From assembly GCA_015662615.1 (NCBI GenBank), contig DQTU01000304.1:1-6132 (forward strand): a stretch of DNA of 6,132 bases, in the 5' to 3' direction. The notes below the pieces were generated by a model, which saw nothing but the letters and a program-made list of their open reading frames with translations, was not told where the DNA came from and ran no database searches. The position numbers were made by a program, and so were the translations under genes. The stretch is from Campylobacterales bacterium. Its GTDB lineage: Bacteria > Campylobacterota > Campylobacteria > Campylobacterales > QNZT01. Of this stretch, positions 5,707 through 6,132 are shown one piece after another. The number at the start of each line of letters is the position of its first letter. Within the stretch, counting starts at the first letter, position 1.

Positions 5707-5772
5707 ATCATATAAAAAAATATTATAGTTTTAGGAAAAAATATATACAACATCATATAACTTTTTATTATA
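5707..5772. repeat. Direct repeat ATCATATAA-N5-TATTATA, 45 bp apart
   Basis: Copy 1 is 5707-5727 and copy 2 is 5752-5772. Both have ATCATATAA, a five-base spacer (AAAAA or CTTTT) and TATTATA, so 16 of 21 positions agree at identical spacing. They lie in the rpe/lipoprotein divergent intergenic region, copy 2 just ahead of the lipoprotein ribosome binding site. A pair of regulator sites or a duplicated promoter is possible, but the low base complexity makes chance agreement more likely than usual. Confidence 0.4.
5756..5761 (+). promoter_or_regulatory. Possible -10 box for the lipoprotein gene
   Basis: TATAAC matches five of six -10 consensus bases and would start transcription near 5768, leaving a leader of about 17 bases that still includes AGGAG (5775-5779). 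There is no clear -35 box. The TATTAT/TATAGT bases at 5721-5729 are an alternative. The choice is uncertain in such AT-rich DNA. Confidence 0.3.
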
Positions 5773-5784
5773 ACAGGAGATAAT

Positions 5785-6132
5785 ATGAAATATAAATTTT
5801 TAGGTTCAGTAGTTTTAAGCTCAATATTAGCAGCAGGTTTTCTTGGATGTGGATCAAATAATGATCCTGTAGTAGTAAATCCAAATGCAAAAACAGATGC
5901 TATAGCAAAAGTCTTACAAGATGCTGCTCAAATTGAGATTGATGCATCACTTGTTGATGTCAATGACTCAGATAAGATCCCATTTGGTAATGGAAGTTTT
6001 AGCCCTTTTGAGCGTGTTGCAGTCATGCCAACAGTTAAAGGCACTGACGGAAACATAGACCATAACGCCACTTATGCAAAAATAGTGAGCTTAGCAAGAG
6101 TTTTTGCTAGATATATTCCAGAGACTAATGAG
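5785..6132 (+). CDS. Putative lipoprotein, unrecognised family (3' end outside window)
   Basis: An open frame of 116 codons continues to the last base with no stop. AGGAG (5775-5779) lies five bases before the ATG. Residues 1-21 form a lipoprotein signal peptide: basic start MKYK, hydrophobic core GSVVLSSILAAGFL, then GC at 21-22. The lipobox FLGC has Phe where Leu/Val/Ile is usual, so it is slightly atypical. C22 is followed by Gly-Ser, not Asp, as expected for outer-membrane sorting in Lol-type systems. The mature part begins with an Asn/Pro/Val linker (about 24-37), then a likely helix (38-56), a loop rich in Asp/Gly, SFSPFERVAVMPTVKG at 72-87, and a helix near 99-112. I recognise no domain. 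Transcribed divergently from rpe, so no functional link is implied. Confidence 0.8.
   Translation, partial: MKYKFLGSVVLSSILAAGFLGCGSNNDPVVVNPNAKTDAIAKVLQDAAQIEIDASLVDVNDSDKIPFGNGSFSPFERVAVMPTVKGTDGNIDHNATYAKIVSLARVFARYIPETNE

Overview
The window looks like a chromosomal segment from a sulfur-oxidising member of the Campylobacterota (Epsilonproteobacteria), of the Sulfurimonas/Sulfuricurvum/Sulfurovum kind. The DNA is AT-rich and the codons favour A/T at third positions. A sulfide:quinone oxidoreductase-like flavoprotein is present. The neighbours rpe and dnaQ are, from memory, also adjacent in Helicobacter pylori and Campylobacter jejuni. The assignment is inference from gene content, not from a search.

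Layout. (1) 1-1701, + strand: the 3' part of polyphosphate kinase 1 (ppk1, cut by the window start), coupled through an ATGA overlap to a gamma-class carbonic anhydrase-like hexapeptide protein. (2) 1702-3534, + strand: an intergenic region with a long imperfect palindrome and a TATAAT box leads into a 491-codon SQR-family gene. A 59-base gap holding a short GC-rich structured patch separates it from a 64-codon gene for a small, probably membrane-associated protein. (3) 3535-3635: a gene-free junction between convergent units. It has a perfect 10-bp hairpin with a GTAA loop, then a conspicuously GC-rich run with nested, mutually exclusive hairpins. (4) 3636-5642, - strand: a tightly overlapped set transcribed in the order rpe, trpF, dnaQ-like exonuclease. 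trpF starts with TTG inside the rpe stop codon. (5) 5643-5784: a divergent, very AT-rich intergenic region with a 45-bp-spaced direct repeat. (6) 5785-6132, + strand: the 5' end of an unrecognised lipoprotein gene, missing from simple ORF calls because its stop lies beyond the window.

How the genes may work together: the SQR-like enzyme would feed electrons from sulfide (or a related sulfur compound) to the quinone pool. Carbonic anhydrase and polyphosphate kinase fit a chemolithoautotroph managing bicarbonate and phosphate/energy stores. rpe serves pentose-phosphate/Calvin-type or general sugar-phosphate metabolism, trpF serves tryptophan synthesis, and the exonuclease serves replication or repair. 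The most unusual parts are the sqr-linked small protein and the GC-rich structured intergenic elements flanking it. I see no CRISPR, tRNA, rRNA, integrase or insertion sequence.
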